Assembly: GCA_964368605.1 (NCBI GenBank)
Contig: CAYJBP010000004.1
Coordinates: 1-47,633 of the forward strand
DNA: 47,633 bases
Origin: CAYJBP01 sp964368605
GTDB taxonomy: Bacteria; Bacillota; Dehalobacteriia; UBA4068
Direction of reading: 5' to 3'
How positions within the stretch are numbered: position 1 is the first letter of the stretch; each line of letters begins with the position of its first letter. Positions 1 to 8,006 of the stretch are shown here, one piece after another. The notes beneath the pieces are model-generated. The model did no database searches and was not told where the DNA came from. It saw only the letters and a list, made by a program, of their open reading frames with translations. Made by a program: the position numbers and the translations under genes.

Positions 1-1
1 A

Positions 2-106
2 ACCTAGGCTTAAGAAAGCAAAACCTAGGCTTAAGAAAGCAAAGCCTAGGCTTAATAAAGCAAAACCTAGGTTTAAGAAAGCAAAGCCTAGGTTTAAGAA
101 AGCAAA
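2..106. repeat. 21-bp tandem repeat, five copies
   Basis: Five head-to-tail units with an exact period of 21 bp. The CCTAGG core recurs at 3, 24, 45, 66 and 87. Each unit reads approximately RCCTAGGYTTAAGAAAGCAAA-like (core CCTAGG, then YTTAAGAAAGC), and copies differ only by A/G before the core, C/T after it and one T in copy 3. There is no ORF across it. The array may extend left of the window, so the copy number is a minimum. Confidence 0.9.
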
Positions 107-146
107 AGTTTTACTTAAAGCAAACCCGTATTGAGAAAACCCCAAA

Positions 147-187
147 AGGGGCTATCGCAAATAAAACTATTTGTGATAGCCTCTTTG
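147..187 (+). terminator. Hairpin, likely terminator of an upstream transcript
   Basis: A 17-bp stem (147-163 with 168-184, two G-T pairs) closes an AAAC tetraloop and runs into a short T-rich tail (TCTTTGTT). It resembles an intrinsic terminator on the + strand with a weak U tract. No gene lies between the window start and this hairpin, so it would end a transcript that starts further left. A competing CCCC-AAAA-GGGG mini-hairpin overlaps its left arm. Confidence 0.55.
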
Positions 188-228
188 TTATATCCATAAC
201 GGTTATCGGCTTTTTGCTTGATGTTTCG

Positions 229-428
229 GGCTGTTTTGGCTTCGCCAAAAGGCGCCGGTTTTAAGCCAACTGCTTCCTTTGCTGCTTTTATACCTTTATT
301 TTGATTTGCTTGCTTAGTTTTTTTGGGTTGGCTTAAAACCTTTTAAAAACCTTTTAAAAACCTTTTTTAAGACCTTGGGGGCCTGCCCCCAATTCCCCCG
401 CAATTTTTTGTAAAAAATTGAGTAAAAC
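229..428 (+). repeat. Dispersed intergenic repeat, copy 1
   Basis: This ~200-bp non-coding stretch matches the reverse complement of 47444-47628. Shared blocks in the same order are: GGCTGTTTTGGCT.CGCCAAAAGGCGC; GTTTTAAGCCAA; GCTTCCTTTG; TTGCTTAGTTT; TTAAGACCTT; a GC hairpin (here 375-392, five Gs and five Cs flanked by TT/AA); an AT palindrome (here 401-420); and GAGTAAAAC. The internal part has diverged, with a CCTTTTAAAAA motif repeated here. The element lies directly upstream of dgt. It looks like a REP/MITE-type or terminator-associated repeat. No transposase is present. Confidence 0.75.
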
Positions 429-522
429 TTTATACTCTAATTTAACTTATTTTTTATAATTACGAAATATATTATAAGAAGAAATAGTATCACTGCTTTT
501 ATGCTAATTTAAGGAGGCCGCA

Positions 523-1482
523 ATGCGCAAAGATTGGCAAAAAATAGAAGCCCAAATTTTATCCGTTTACGCCAGCCAATCGGCGGCAAGTAAAGGGCGC
601 ATTATTGATGAAGAATTATGCCCAATTCGTACAATTTATCAACAAGATAGAGACCGAATTATTCATTGCAAAGCATTTAGAAGATTGAAACATAAAACCC
701 AGGTTTTTGTAAATCCGATCGGCGACCATTTCCGCACCAGGATGACCCATACTTTCGAAGTAAGCCAAATATCAAGAACCATAGCCCGTGCTCTACGCCT
801 AAATGAGGATTTAACCGAAGCCATTGCCTTAGGCCATGATTTAGGGCATACCCCCTTTGGTCATGCCGGGGAACGCGCTTTGGCCAATATCCTGGGCGAA
901 TTTAGGCATAATTTGCAAAGTATTAGGGTAGTTCAAAAAATTGAAAGAGCAGGCAAAGGCCTAAATTTAAGTATCGAAGTATTAGATGGTATTAAAAACC
1001 ATAGTGGTCAAAATATTGCCGCAACCTTAGAGGGTAATGTGGTAAGAATTGCCGATCGAATTGCCTATCTTAACCATGATTTAGACGATGCTTTGCGGGC
1101 TAATATTATCAAAGATATACCTAAACAAGCTATAATAATTGGCCAAAGCCATAGCGAAAGAATTCATAATTTAGTATTAGATATAATAAAAAATGGCCTT
1201 AATCAACCACAAATTAAAATGTCGGATTTAATGGCTGCTAAAATGGATGATTTGCGTCAACATTTATTTGCAACCGTATATATGCGCCCCGAGGCTAAGG
1301 AAGAAGAAGAAATCTTGCATCAAAAAATAGAGGTTTTATTCCGTCATTATCTGCAAAATATCGATGAATTACCTGCCGAGTATTATGATAATAATCATCA
1401 ATTGGCCATTGCCGACTATATCGCCGGTATGACCGATACCTATGCTTTATCGGAATATGCCAGAATTACTAAAACCAAATGA
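523..1482 (+). CDS. dgt: dGTP triphosphohydrolase-like HD-domain protein
   Basis: 319 aa. HD-superfamily nucleotide hydrolase of the Dgt-like family, which releases triphosphate from dNTPs and tunes nucleotide pools. The metal-binding residues are visible: H76 in RMTHTFEV, the H105-D106 pair in GHDLGHTPFGH, and a later D in RIADRIAYLNHD. The HNLQS motif typical of the family is at about residue 129. Length fits the short Firmicute type (about 320-340 aa). The ATG follows AAGGAGG with good spacing. trmK starts 9 bp after the stop, so the two are probably co-transcribed. The dnaG-rpoD pair that often lies between them in Bacillota is absent. Actual substrate preference cannot be read from sequence. 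Confidence 0.9.
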   Translation: MRKDWQKIEAQILSVYASQSAASKGRIIDEELCPIRTIYQQDRDRIIHCKAFRRLKHKTQVFVNPIGDHFRTRMTHTFEVSQISRTIARALRLNEDLTEAIALGHDLGHTPFGHAGERALANILGEFRHNLQSIRVVQKIERAGKGLNLSIEVLDGIKNHSGQNIAATLEGNVVRIADRIAYLNHDLDDALRANIIKDIPKQAIIIGQSHSERIHNLVLDIIKNGLNQPQIKMSDLMAAKMDDLRQHLFATVYMRPEAKEEEEILHQKIEVLFRHYLQNIDELPAEYYDNNHQLAIADYIAGMTDTYALSEYARITKTK

Positions 1483-1491
1483 GGAAATTAT

Positions 1492-2175
1492 ATGGATATT
1501 AAACTAAGCCCCCGCTTAGCGGCCGTGGCCGCCTTGATTTGCCCTAATTATGTGGCAGCCGATATCGGTACCGATCATGCCTCTTTGCCTATTTATCTAA
1601 TCAATAATAATATTTGTCCTAAAGTTATTGCCGGCGAAAAGGTAAAAGGCCCATACTTGGCTGCAATTAAGGCTGTGCAAAGCTATAATTTGCAAGATAA
1701 AATCGCAGTTAGATTAGGCAATGGTCTGGAAATACTCCAACCAGGCGAAGCCAACTTAATCAGCATTGCCGGCATGGGTGGCTTTTTAATTAAGGATATC
1801 TTAGCGGCAAGGCCGCAAATTGTGGCGCAAACCCAAAGGCTTATCCTGCAACCACAACGGGATGAAAGCCTGCTTAGGGGTTATTTGCAGTCGATTAACT
1901 GGCAAATTATTGCCGAGGATTTGGTTTTAGATAAAGGCATTTATTATCAGATAATCGCCGCCGAGCCAGGTAAAATGCAGCTAAATGCTCAAGAATTGAT
2001 TTTTGGGCCACAGCTCTTAGCAAAGCGGCATCCCCTGCTTAAGCCTTATTTGCAAATCAAGGCCGATGATTTACAAGTTTTGATTAGTCAATTGCAAAAT
2101 AATCCTACCGGCCAAGAGCGCCTTGCTGAATTAAAGCAACAACTTCAATTAATAGAAGAAACAGGGCTAATTTAA
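1492..2175 (+). CDS. trmK: tRNA (adenine-22-N1)-methyltransferase
   Basis: 227 aa. TrmK family, an SAM-dependent enzyme that makes m1A22 in bacterial tRNAs. The class I SAM-binding signature is near the N-terminus (VAADIGTDHASLPIYL, about residues 21-36), and the catalytic-region motif ISIAGMGG is at about residue 91. The C-terminal third is helical and Gln/Leu rich, as expected for the family's coiled-coil domain. It starts at an ATG 9 bp after dgt, preceded by GAGGAAA. In many Bacillota it sits downstream of rpoD and before a Nif3-like gene; here neither neighbour is present. Confidence 0.92.
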   Translation: MDIKLSPRLAAVAALICPNYVAADIGTDHASLPIYLINNNICPKVIAGEKVKGPYLAAIKAVQSYNLQDKIAVRLGNGLEILQPGEANLISIAGMGGFLIKDILAARPQIVAQTQRLILQPQRDESLLRGYLQSINWQIIAEDLVLDKGIYYQIIAAEPGKMQLNAQELIFGPQLLAKRHPLLKPYLQIKADDLQVLISQLQNNPTGQERLAELKQQLQLIEETGLI

Positions 2176-2216
2176 AGCTTTTGCCTATAAAAATCCCTTG
2201 TTTTTTGGCTTAATTG

Positions 2217-2266
2217 CCTTAAATATAGTAAAGTTATTTACAAAAATTCCGTTACTATATTTAAGG
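2217..2266 (+). promoter_or_regulatory. 15-bp inverted repeat upstream of the flagellar block
   Basis: A perfect inverted repeat, CCTTAAATATAGTAA (2217-2231) and its complement (2252-2266), surrounds a 20-nt loop, 25 bp before the first rod gene. No T-run follows it on either strand, so it is unlikely to be a terminator. It could be an operator or an RNA hairpin in the leader. A TAAA followed after 16 bp by CCGTTACT lies within it and loosely resembles a sigma-28 promoter; this match is weak. Confidence 0.5.
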
Positions 2267-2290
2267 AATATTTGATTGAGAGGTAAAATC

Positions 2291-3046
2291 ATGATACGTG
2301 GTTATTTTATCGCTGCTACCGGAATGGATGTTCAGCGTAAAGACATGGAAGTTATTACCAATAATATCACCAATGTAGAAACCAGCGGCTATAAAAAAGA
2401 CGAAATGGTTTCGATTAGTTTTGAAGATGTAATGATACAGCGCATCAATGATGAGCAAATTTTAAATAGAGCACCCGAAATAGGGCCACTTAATTTTGGT
2501 ACCCATGTTGATTATGTGCATACCATGTTTGGCCAGGGCATTATCGAGGTTACCGATTTTACCACCGATTTGGCCATCGAAGGCGATGCCTTTTTTGTGA
2601 TTGATACCGCCGAGGGCGAATCTTATACCCGCTCGGGCGCTTTTAATGTAAATGCCGACGGCTATTTGGTAGATGGCAATGGCTCTTATGTGATTGGCGA
2701 TAATGGCCGTATCCAGGTAGGCGGCACCGATTTTGGTGTTAATGAAGATGGCCAAATTTATGCCGATGGCGAATTGATTGCCACCTTGCAAATGGTAACC
2801 TTTGAGGATTTAGGTTCCTTGCGTAAACAAGGCAGCAATGTATATACTGCCCCGGCCGGTACTGCCATCGAGGCTACCGATTATCGTATTCGCCAAGGTG
2901 CGCTGGAAGGCTCTAATGTGGAAATTGCCAGGGAAATGGTCGATATGATGACCATTTACCGAGCTTATGAAAGTAATCAAAGAATGCTAACCATGATTGA
3001 CGAAACCCTAGGTAAAGCCGTTACCGAAATTGGGAGGTTAAGATAA
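2291..3046 (+). CDS. flgF: Flagellar basal-body rod protein, FlgF/FlgG type (FlhO-like)
   Basis: 251 aa. One of two tandem distal/proximal rod proteins, comparable to the B. subtilis FlhO-FlhP pair. The N-terminal flg_bb_rod motif is clear (NNITNVETSGYKK, about residues 28-40). The C-terminal motif RQGALEGSNVEIAREMVDMM...RAYESNQRM is the conserved coiled-coil region that packs in the rod. It has no cleavable signal and is exported by the flagellar type III system. I start at ATG 2291, which has GAGAGG 7-8 bp upstream, rather than at an in-frame TTG at 2276. It overlaps the next gene by one base (TAATG). FlgF versus FlgG naming is by position and is not certain. Confidence 0.85.
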   Translation: MIRGYFIAATGMDVQRKDMEVITNNITNVETSGYKKDEMVSISFEDVMIQRINDEQILNRAPEIGPLNFGTHVDYVHTMFGQGIIEVTDFTTDLAIEGDAFFVIDTAEGESYTRSGAFNVNADGYLVDGNGSYVIGDNGRIQVGGTDFGVNEDGQIYADGELIATLQMVTFEDLGSLRKQGSNVYTAPAGTAIEATDYRIRQGALEGSNVEIAREMVDMMTIYRAYESNQRMLTMIDETLGKAVTEIGRLR

Positions 3047-3825
3047 TGTTTGAAGCTGTTTTTATTGCCAAAACGGGGATAACTTCCCAGCAACAAAGGA
3101 TAGATACCATTGCCGATAATATTGCTAATGTAAATACGGCAGGTTATAAATCCTCGCGCCTTAATTTTCAGGATGCCTTATTCGAGGCCGGCGGTTACCC
3201 CTATGCCGACGAAACTTTAAATACCCAAAAAGGCCATGGCGCTTTGCCTTTATCGGTATCACGCTCTTTTGCGGCAGGCCCTTTGGTAGAATCCGGCCGT
3301 GAGCTTGATTTTGCCCTAGAAGGCGATGGCTTCTTTGAAGTAGAAAATGATGCCGGTGAAAATTTCTTTACTAAAAATGGCCAATTCTTCCTCACCCCGG
3401 GTGATGATGAGCAGTTTTTGGTTAATAGCAATGGCCATTTTATCCTCGATAAAGATGGCGAACGTATTGCCTTTCCGGCCGATACCCAGGATATCAGCAT
3501 TGGCTCTAAAGGCCAAATCCTCTACACTACCCCTGAAATTAGCTTTGCCGATGCCGAAGAAATCGAAATTTCAATTCGTACTTTTACCAATCCCGGCGGC
3601 TTAGAAGCCTTAGGCAATAGCTATTTTGGCGCAACGGTAGCCTCCGGCGAATCAATAGAAGCCGAAAATTATGCCCTACGCCAAGGCGTTTTAGAAAGTT
3701 CTAATGTAAATTTAAGTGTTGAATTTACCAATATGATAAGAGCACAAAGGGCTTTTTCTTTAGCCTCGCGCGCTTTAACCACCGCGGACGAAATGGAAGG
3801 CATAGCCAATAATATGCGCCGTTAA
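3046..3825 (+). CDS. flgG: Flagellar basal-body rod protein FlgG type (FlhP-like)
   Basis: 259 aa. Paralogue of the preceding gene. The N-terminal rod motif is ADNIANVNTAGYK (about residues 24-36), and the C-terminal block is RQGVLESSNVNLSVEFTNMIRAQRAFSLASRALTTADEM, which is diagnostic for the FlgE/F/G family. The central region includes the LEGDGFFEV segment common to rod and hook proteins. It starts at the ATG that overlaps the previous stop, with GGGAGG 9 bp upstream. The length is right for a rod protein and too short for the hook protein FlgE. It would form the distal rod together with the previous product. Confidence 0.88.
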   Translation: MFEAVFIAKTGITSQQQRIDTIADNIANVNTAGYKSSRLNFQDALFEAGGYPYADETLNTQKGHGALPLSVSRSFAAGPLVESGRELDFALEGDGFFEVENDAGENFFTKNGQFFLTPGDDEQFLVNSNGHFILDKDGERIAFPADTQDISIGSKGQILYTTPEISFADAEEIEISIRTFTNPGGLEALGNSYFGATVASGESIEAENYALRQGVLESSNVNLSVEFTNMIRAQRAFSLASRALTTADEMEGIANNMRR

Positions 3826-3860
3826 AATATAGCTAAAATATAACTGTAAGGATGATATAA

Positions 3861-4292
3861 ATGAACATTATACAATGTAGATTATGCCGCAAGCCTTTTC
3901 AATCGCAAAGTAGCAATATTTGCCCCAATTGCCATCAAAAATTGGACTCTACTTTTATAGAAGCTCGTGAGTTTATCTATAAAAACCCCAAAACAGGCAA
4001 TATCAAAGATATTGTTAAGGATACCGAATTAGAAGAAAAGTATCTTTTGCACCTGGTGCGAGAAGGTCGCTTGCAATTTAAAACCTCAAGCACCGATCAA
4101 CCTTTACCAGGCCTTAGCTGCCAAACCTGCAAAAAGCCGATATTTCAAGGCACTATTTGTAATGATTGCCGCGATGCCTTGGCCAAACAATTAGCCGAAG
4201 CCATGCCGGCTGCTGAGCCGGAAAAAGTTAAAAAAACCGCGCGTCCTAAAAACAATTCTTTAATGAATGTAAAAAGCAGACGCGGCAAATAA
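3861..4292 (+). CDS. yvyF: YvyF-like flagellar operon zinc-finger protein
   Basis: 143 aa. Matches the family called flagellar operon protein YvyF (TIGR03826 type), found next to flgM in Bacillota. Two Cys4-like knuckles are visible: CRLCRK...CPNCH (residues 6-24) and CQTCKK...CNDC (about residues 92-109). A helix-turn-helix-like middle contains the typical EEKYLLHLVREGRLQF. It ends in a basic tail. The role is not well defined; a regulatory or adaptor function is inferred from the zinc ribbons and from gene context. It precedes flgM by 21 bp and is in the same operon. Confidence 0.82.
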   Translation: MNIIQCRLCRKPFQSQSSNICPNCHQKLDSTFIEAREFIYKNPKTGNIKDIVKDTELEEKYLLHLVREGRLQFKTSSTDQPLPGLSCQTCKKPIFQGTICNDCRDALAKQLAEAMPAAEPEKVKKTARPKNNSLMNVKSRRGK

Positions 4293-4313
4293 ATTCGGTA
4301 AGGAGGAGTATTT

Positions 4314-4619
4314 ATGAAAATTAATTCAATTTGGCCCGGCTCTGTAATTGATGCCTATAAAAGCCAAAAAACAACTAAAACAGGGCAATTCCCTATTGCA
4401 ACACAAGATAGTGTCTCCTTTTCCGAAGAGGCTTTAAGCTTTTCGGCAATTTTGGCCAAAGCTAAGGAAAATATCGAAACCAGAAGCCCGGCCGAACAAG
4501 AGCGAATTGATCAACTAAGCCGGGATATTAAAGCCGGTATTTATCGGGTAGATGCCCAGGCTATTGCCACCAAAATCACCAATGATTATCTAGAGCCAAC
4601 TAAGGAGTTTAGAATATGA
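4314..4619 (+). CDS. flgM: Anti-sigma-28 factor FlgM
   Basis: 101 aa. FlgM binds sigma-28 and blocks late flagellar gene expression until the hook is complete, when it is exported. The sequence shows the usual disordered N-terminus, a VSFSEEALSFS segment, and the C-terminal sigma-binding helices ERIDQLSRDIKAGIYRVDAQAIATKITNDYL. An AAGGAGGAG ribosome site precedes the ATG. The stop overlaps the flgN start (ATGA). Its partner sigma factor is encoded in this window at 17022-17786 on the other strand. Confidence 0.88.
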   Translation: MKINSIWPGSVIDAYKSQKTTKTGQFPIATQDSVSFSEEALSFSAILAKAKENIETRSPAEQERIDQLSRDIKAGIYRVDAQAIATKITNDYLEPTKEFRI

Positions 4620-5128
4620 ATCGTCAGGAAGAGCTATTTTTAGCCCTGGCCGATATTCTTAAAGAGCAGCTAGCGCATTATCAGCAAATTGCAATTTTAG
4701 TTGCGGCCAAAAAAGAGGCTTTAGTAAAAGCCGATATAACCGAGCTGGAAAAAACCATTCGTGCCGAAAATAATCATCTAATGAAGGTTAATCGCCTCGA
4801 AAAAAAGCGTTTGCCAATCTGCGATGAAATTTTTAAAATCAACAATTTACCCGGCGATACACCCCTTAAAAATTTATATATTTATGCCAGCATTAAGCAA
4901 AGCGCCGAGCTAAAAGAGCTTCATCAGCAATTCGAGCAATTAATTAGCCAAATTAGCCATATTAATAATATCAATAAAGTTTTGCTGGAAACTTGTATCG
5001 ATTATAATGATATGATTATCACCTTAAGCACCCATAGCGAGGATCCGCTAAACAATTTTTATGGCAATGACGGCCTCGAGCACGAAAAATCGATTGCGAT
5101 TAGCAATGTTTTTGATCAAGAAGCCTAA
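4616..5128 (+). CDS. flgN: FlgN-type export chaperone for hook-junction proteins
   Basis: 170 aa, almost entirely helical and rich in Glu, Lys and Leu, with the heptad pattern of the FlgN family. FlgN chaperones FlgK and FlgL to the flagellar export gate. Its position between flgM and flgK is the canonical one, and it overlaps flgM by 4 bp. Sequence conservation in this family is low, so the call rests on context, length and the helical character. Confidence 0.8.
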   Translation: MNRQEELFLALADILKEQLAHYQQIAILVAAKKEALVKADITELEKTIRAENNHLMKVNRLEKKRLPICDEIFKINNLPGDTPLKNLYIYASIKQSAELKELHQQFEQLISQISHINNINKVLLETCIDYNDMIITLSTHSEDPLNNFYGNDGLEHEKSIAISNVFDQEA

Positions 5129-5155
5129 TATTTTTGCAATTTGGGAGGGAATTCC

Positions 5156-6691
5156 ATGCGTTCTACATTTTTTGGTTTAGAAATAGGCAAAACCGGTTTA
5201 ATGATTAGCCAAAAGGCTTTGGATGTTACCGGTCATAATATTGCCAATGTAAATACAGCAGGTTATACCAGGCAAAGATTGATTACCGAATCTATCGACC
5301 CAATTAATTCTACCTTTACCTTTAAGCCAATCGAAGAAGGCCAAGTTGGTGCCGGGGTTGAGGTTAAAATTTTAGATCAAGTACGAGATAGCTTTTTAGA
5401 TCGCAAATTCCGTACCGAGCAAAGCATTTATTCGGAATGGCAAACTCGCACTACCGGCCTAAGTTATGTCGAAACATTATTTGATGAAGTGGGCGATGTT
5501 AGCCTAAGAACTTCGATCATTGATTTATTTAATTCCTTCGACGATATGGTGCAAAACAGCTCTGATAAAGAACAACGCACCAATGCTAAACAAACAGCGC
5601 TTACCTTAATTGCTAATTTTCAGCATGCTTATGATAGCTTGCAAGATTTACATGCCGGCCAAAATACGGCTGTGCAAACTGTAGTAGGCCAGGTAAACAC
5701 CATTACCGCCAATATTGCCGAATTAAACGAGGCCATTTATATTTTCGAGCGTGATGGCGAGCCGGCCAATGATTTAAAAGATAAACGTAATTTACTTATC
5801 GATGAATTATCATCTTTAATCGATATCGAATACGAAACCGACGAAAAAGGCTTTTTTAGCCTAACCACCACCGCCCAACCCAATGCGGTTTTGGTTAGCC
5901 ATGACGAAAGCTTCGAGATGACCATTCGTGAAGATATTAATCAATATAGCGATGATCCGCTTTATATTCCCCAGGTTATCGACCCTGCTACCGGCGCTGC
6001 CGTCGATTATATTCCCGGCGGTGGCGAATTGCAAGGCCATCTGGATTTGCGTGATAGCGAAGATCCTTCCCATCCCGGCCTGCCTTATTTTCTCAATCAA
6101 ATGAATACCTTGGCCTTGGCCTTGGTGCAATCGGTAAATGAGCAGCATCGGGCAGGCTTTACCCATCCCTCGGGCGGCTTAGTTGATGCCGATGGCAAGT
6201 CGGTAAGCGGAATTAACTTTTTTACAGAGCCTGTAGATCCTACCACCTTTACCATCGATGATTTAAGCCTTAGTGCCGAAATTGCGCAAATTAATGGCGA
6301 ATGGAATATTGCCTCATCAAGTGTAGCCATTGATATTACCGAAGCCGAAAATGCTCGTGCCGGTAATAATGAAAATATGCTTTTAATCAGCTCCTTAATT
6401 GATAAAACCAATATTCCCGGCATTAATAGCAGTTATAATGGCTTTATGACCGGCCTGGTTTTAGAAGTTGCCAAAACCTTAGAGCATAGCAAAATCATGA
6501 GCGAAACCCAATATACTACTACCCTAGCCGTTGATAATCAGCGCATTTCGATATCCGGTGTATCCCTCGACGAGGAAATGACCCATATGATTCGTTATCA
6601 GCATGCTTATAATGGTGCATCAAGGGTAATTACTGCCATGGATGAATGTTTGGAAACAATTATTAGCAGTATGGGCTTAGTTGGCCGTTAA
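5156..6691 (+). CDS. flgK: Flagellar hook-associated protein 1 (FlgK)
   Basis: 511 aa. FlgK forms the first hook-filament junction zone. The N-terminal rod motif is present (GHNIANVNTAGYTRQR, about residues 23-38). The C-terminal helix is SGVSLDEEMTHMIRYQHAYNGASRVITAMDECLETIISSMG. An ISSLIDK...GLVLEVAKTLEHSK region also fits the family. I start at ATG 5156, 7 bp after GGGAGG, not at an in-frame TTG at 5141. Length is typical (450-650 aa). Export should need FlgN. Confidence 0.93.
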   Translation: MRSTFFGLEIGKTGLMISQKALDVTGHNIANVNTAGYTRQRLITESIDPINSTFTFKPIEEGQVGAGVEVKILDQVRDSFLDRKFRTEQSIYSEWQTRTTGLSYVETLFDEVGDVSLRTSIIDLFNSFDDMVQNSSDKEQRTNAKQTALTLIANFQHAYDSLQDLHAGQNTAVQTVVGQVNTITANIAELNEAIYIFERDGEPANDLKDKRNLLIDELSSLIDIEYETDEKGFFSLTTTAQPNAVLVSHDESFEMTIREDINQYSDDPLYIPQVIDPATGAAVDYIPGGGELQGHLDLRDSEDPSHPGLPYFLNQMNTLALALVQSVNEQHRAGFTHPSGGLVDADGKSVSGINFFTEPVDPTTFTIDDLSLSAEIAQINGEWNIASSSVAIDITEAENARAGNNENMLLISSLIDKTNIPGINSSYNGFMTGLVLEVAKTLEHSKIMSETQYTTTLAVDNQRISISGVSLDEEMTHMIRYQHAYNGASRVITAMDECLETIISSMGLVGR

Positions 6692-6728
6692 TTATCGCTA
6701 ATTTGCCAATAATCAGGAGGTTTTTAAT

Positions 6729-7955
6729 ATGCGCGTTACCAATTCAATGCTGGTTAGCAGCTTTATGAATAATTTAAATATGAATATGGCCACCTTAGGC
6801 AAAATTCAAAATCAGTTGGCTACCAATCGTAAATTTGCCAATATCAGTGATGACCCGGTAGGGGTAATTTATAGTTTACAATCCCGCTATAAGCTGGATC
6901 GCCTCGAGCAGTATCAACGCAGCTTAAGCACTGCCCAAAGCTGGCTAACCCAAACCGAAACCGGCGTTATGGAAGCAAACGAAATTCTTAAAAATATTTA
7001 TGAGCAAACCGTAGATGCCGCCACCGATGTAAAAACCGATTATGACCGTGAGCAAATGGCCTACTATTATAAGCAAATGCAAGACCAATTAGTAAGCACG
7101 CTAAACTCGGCTTATGGTGATAAATTTGTTTTTGGTAATTATAATACCACCGGTAGTTTTCCGCCACCGGAAGGCCAAATGAGCGCTCCCTTCTCTACCA
7201 CAACCACCACAACTAATGAGGCTAATCCTAATTATATAGATCCCACTATAGATTTAGCCGGCAAGCTGGATCCGGCCGATATTGCCACTTATTTTGCGCC
7301 CGGTCAGCAAAGCAATCCGATTTTTGACCCCAAATCCGATGCCTATGATTTATCGGTTGCTATGTATTATCGCCCGGAATACTTCGAAACCCCTACTATA
7401 GAAGTTACCCGTACCGATTTACATTTTTGCGGTATTAATCTAACCAAAACCACAGGCCCGGGGATTGGCGAGGTAGTTCCCAGCGATCCCACCATGAGCG
7501 ATGCCGATGCGGCCGCCCTTTTTGCCGATTTAAGCAATGACAATTTAAGCTTTACCATCGGCCTGGATTTGCAAATTCCGGTTACGGTAAACGGCATTAA
7601 CTTGGTTGGTTATGGCGAAGATAATCTCTTTAATATGCTTGATAATCTTTATAATACCGTAAAAAACGGTAACCCGGTAGAGGATTTGCAAAACTTTATC
7701 GATCCTTTACAATTAGCTCAAGAGCATGTATTATCGATAGCTGCCGAAATTGGTGGCCGAGATAATCGAATGGACATGATTAGCAGCCGTTATGAGCAAG
7801 ATTTTTTGAATTATACAATGATGAAATCCGATGCCGAGGATGCCGATCAGGCCGAAATTATTATGAACTATAAAATGGCCGAGGCGGTTTATAAGGCGGC
7901 ACTTTCAACCGGTGCCTATATTATTCAGCCCACTTTAATGGATTTTCTTAGATAA
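6729..7955 (+). CDS. flgL: Flagellar hook-associated protein 3 (FlgL)
   Basis: 408 aa. FlgL is the second hook-filament junction protein, related to flagellin. The N-terminal flagellin-like helix is clear (MRVTNSMLVSSFMNNLNMNM, then ISDDPVGVIYSLQSRYKLDRLEQY). The C-terminal helix (MKSDAEDADQAEIIMNYKMAEAVYKAALSTG) matches the family. It is about 100 residues longer than most FlgL proteins. The extra length is a central domain that begins with a Pro/Thr-rich stretch containing six consecutive Thr (157-162). An AGGAGG site precedes the ATG. Confidence 0.92.
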   Translation: MRVTNSMLVSSFMNNLNMNMATLGKIQNQLATNRKFANISDDPVGVIYSLQSRYKLDRLEQYQRSLSTAQSWLTQTETGVMEANEILKNIYEQTVDAATDVKTDYDREQMAYYYKQMQDQLVSTLNSAYGDKFVFGNYNTTGSFPPPEGQMSAPFSTTTTTTNEANPNYIDPTIDLAGKLDPADIATYFAPGQQSNPIFDPKSDAYDLSVAMYYRPEYFETPTIEVTRTDLHFCGINLTKTTGPGIGEVVPSDPTMSDADAAALFADLSNDNLSFTIGLDLQIPVTVNGINLVGYGEDNLFNMLDNLYNTVKNGNPVEDLQNFIDPLQLAQEHVLSIAAEIGGRDNRMDMISSRYEQDFLNYTMMKSDAEDADQAEIIMNYKMAEAVYKAALSTGAYIIQPTLMDFLR

Positions 7956-8006
7956 TCCATGATTTAAATAATCCTAAGTTATAAATTTTTTTGGTAGGTG
8001 AAAAAA

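Noticed and set aside
2..106. CRISPR array
   Set aside because: The 21-bp units are contiguous with no unique spacers, and no cas gene is present.
455..460. dgt promoter with TATAAT at 455-460
   Set aside because: The -10-like hexamer has no credible -35 at 16-18 bp in this AT-rich stretch, so I do not list it.
2462..2791. 109-codon ORF on the minus strand inside the first rod gene
   Set aside because: Shadow of a well-supported coding frame; no ribosome site and composition follows the opposite strand.
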